6,336 bases of DNA, from NCBI GenBank assembly GCA_022843345.1, contig JALHNW010000110.1, positions 1-6,336 on the forward strand, given 5' to 3'. The DNA is from Rubritepida sp. (GTDB lineage: Bacteria > Pseudomonadota > Alphaproteobacteria > Acetobacterales > Acetobacteraceae). A program made the translations under genes and the position numbers. Shown here piece after piece: positions 5,892 to 6,336 of the stretch. Under the pieces are notes generated by a model. The model saw only the letters and a list, made by a program, of their open reading frames with translations, searched no databases and was not told the origin of the DNA. The first letter of the stretch is position 1, and the number at the start of each line of letters is the position of its first letter.

Positions 5892-6336
5892 ATGCCCACC
5901 CGCCGCAGCATCCTGGCCTTGCCGGCCCTTGCCACGCCGGCCCTGGCACAGGGCCGCCCGATCCGACTCGTGATCCCCTTCACCGCCGGCGGCTCCAACG
6001 ACATCCTGGGCCGCATCCTGGCCGACGGCATGGCGCAGCGCCTGGGCGTGGCCTTCGTGGTGGAGAACCGGGGCGGGGCCGGCGGCATCCTGGGCAACGA
6101 CATCGTGGCCAAGGCCGCGCCCGACGGACACACGCTGCTGCTGGCCGGCTCGGGCTCCTTCGTCATCTCCGCCCTCACCCACGGCCGCACGCCCTACGAC
6201 CCGGAGCGCGACTTCGCGCCGATCGGCCTCATGGGCGCCTCGCCCAACATCATCGCGGCCGACCCGCGGCTGGGCGTGGCGGACCTGCCGGCGCTGGCGG
6301 CGCGCGGCCGTGGCGCGAACCCGCCGCTGACCTTCG
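5892..6336 (+). CDS. Second Bug/TctC-family solute-binding protein, 3' end outside window
   Basis: The first 148 residues of a periplasmic carboxylate-binding protein are present, about half of the usual 320. The signal peptide MPTRRSILALPALATPALA (1-19) has a twin-arginine TRR and an ALA cleavage site before Gln20. The family motifs VIPFTAGGSNDILGR (from about 27) and VVENRGGAGG follow, then KAAPDGHTLL. A strong ribosome site GGAGG (5881-5885) sits 6 bases before the ATG, deciding the start. It diverges from frmA across 81 bp and is clearly different in sequence from the Bug protein of the tcu operon (Ser-Asn-Asp versus Gly-Thr-Asp at the binding loop), so it probably has a different ligand. 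The ligand and any downstream partners cannot be judged from the window. Confidence 0.93.
   Translation, partial: MPTRRSILALPALATPALAQGRPIRLVIPFTAGGSNDILGRILADGMAQRLGVAFVVENRGGAGGILGNDIVAKAAPDGHTLLLAGSGSFVISALTHGRTPYDPERDFAPIGLMGASPNIIAADPRLGVADLPALAARGRGANPPLTF

Noticed and set aside
1..6336. Search by eye for tRNA, rRNA, CRISPR arrays, transposase genes and attachment sites
   Set aside because: No repeat-spacer pattern, transposase motif or RNA-gene signature was seen; gene ends abut closely and leave little room for such elements.

Overview
The window is very GC-rich bacterial DNA with a dense, catabolic-looking gene layout. Abundant Bug/TctC-type solute-binding proteins, a class III alcohol dehydrogenase close to proteobacterial forms, and very strong GC bias at third codon positions suggest an environmental alphaproteobacterium of the Acetobacteraceae (Roseomonas-like) type. 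A betaproteobacterium of the Bordetella/Variovorax type cannot be excluded from sequence alone. No rRNA, tRNA, mobile element or CRISPR array is visible, and there is no gene-free stretch longer than about 80 bases.

Left block (1-4176): a GntR/FadR-family regulator runs leftward, off the window edge. It diverges across 61 bp from a compact rightward operon of three genes: a TcuA-type FAD dehydrogenase, a TcuB-type Fe-S/membrane protein, and a Bug/TctC periplasmic binding protein. By family knowledge TcuA oxidises tricarballylate to cis-aconitate, and TcuB re-oxidises the flavin and passes electrons to the membrane. The binding protein probably captures the carboxylate outside the inner membrane. 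Stops and starts in the operon are nearly touching or overlap (ATGA at 3217-3220). The divergent spacer holds a good sigma-70-like promoter whose spacer contains an imperfect palindrome, a plausible operator for the GntR regulator.

Right block (4163-6336): a class III alcohol dehydrogenase (S-(hydroxymethyl)glutathione dehydrogenase, glutathione-dependent formaldehyde oxidation) runs leftward. It is followed after one base by a small uncharacterised single-pass membrane protein, whose 3' end converges on and overlaps the 3' end of the Bug gene. Divergent from the dehydrogenase, a second Bug/TctC binding protein starts rightward and is cut by the window end. The 81-bp divergent spacer carries a perfect 10-bp inverted repeat.

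Nothing here amounts to a clearly new system. The points most worth a second look are the tricarballylate module with a GntR regulator and a Bug protein in place of the TcuR (LysR) and TcuC (MFS) partners known from Salmonella, the two candidate operators, and the unknown membrane protein coupled to the formaldehyde gene.
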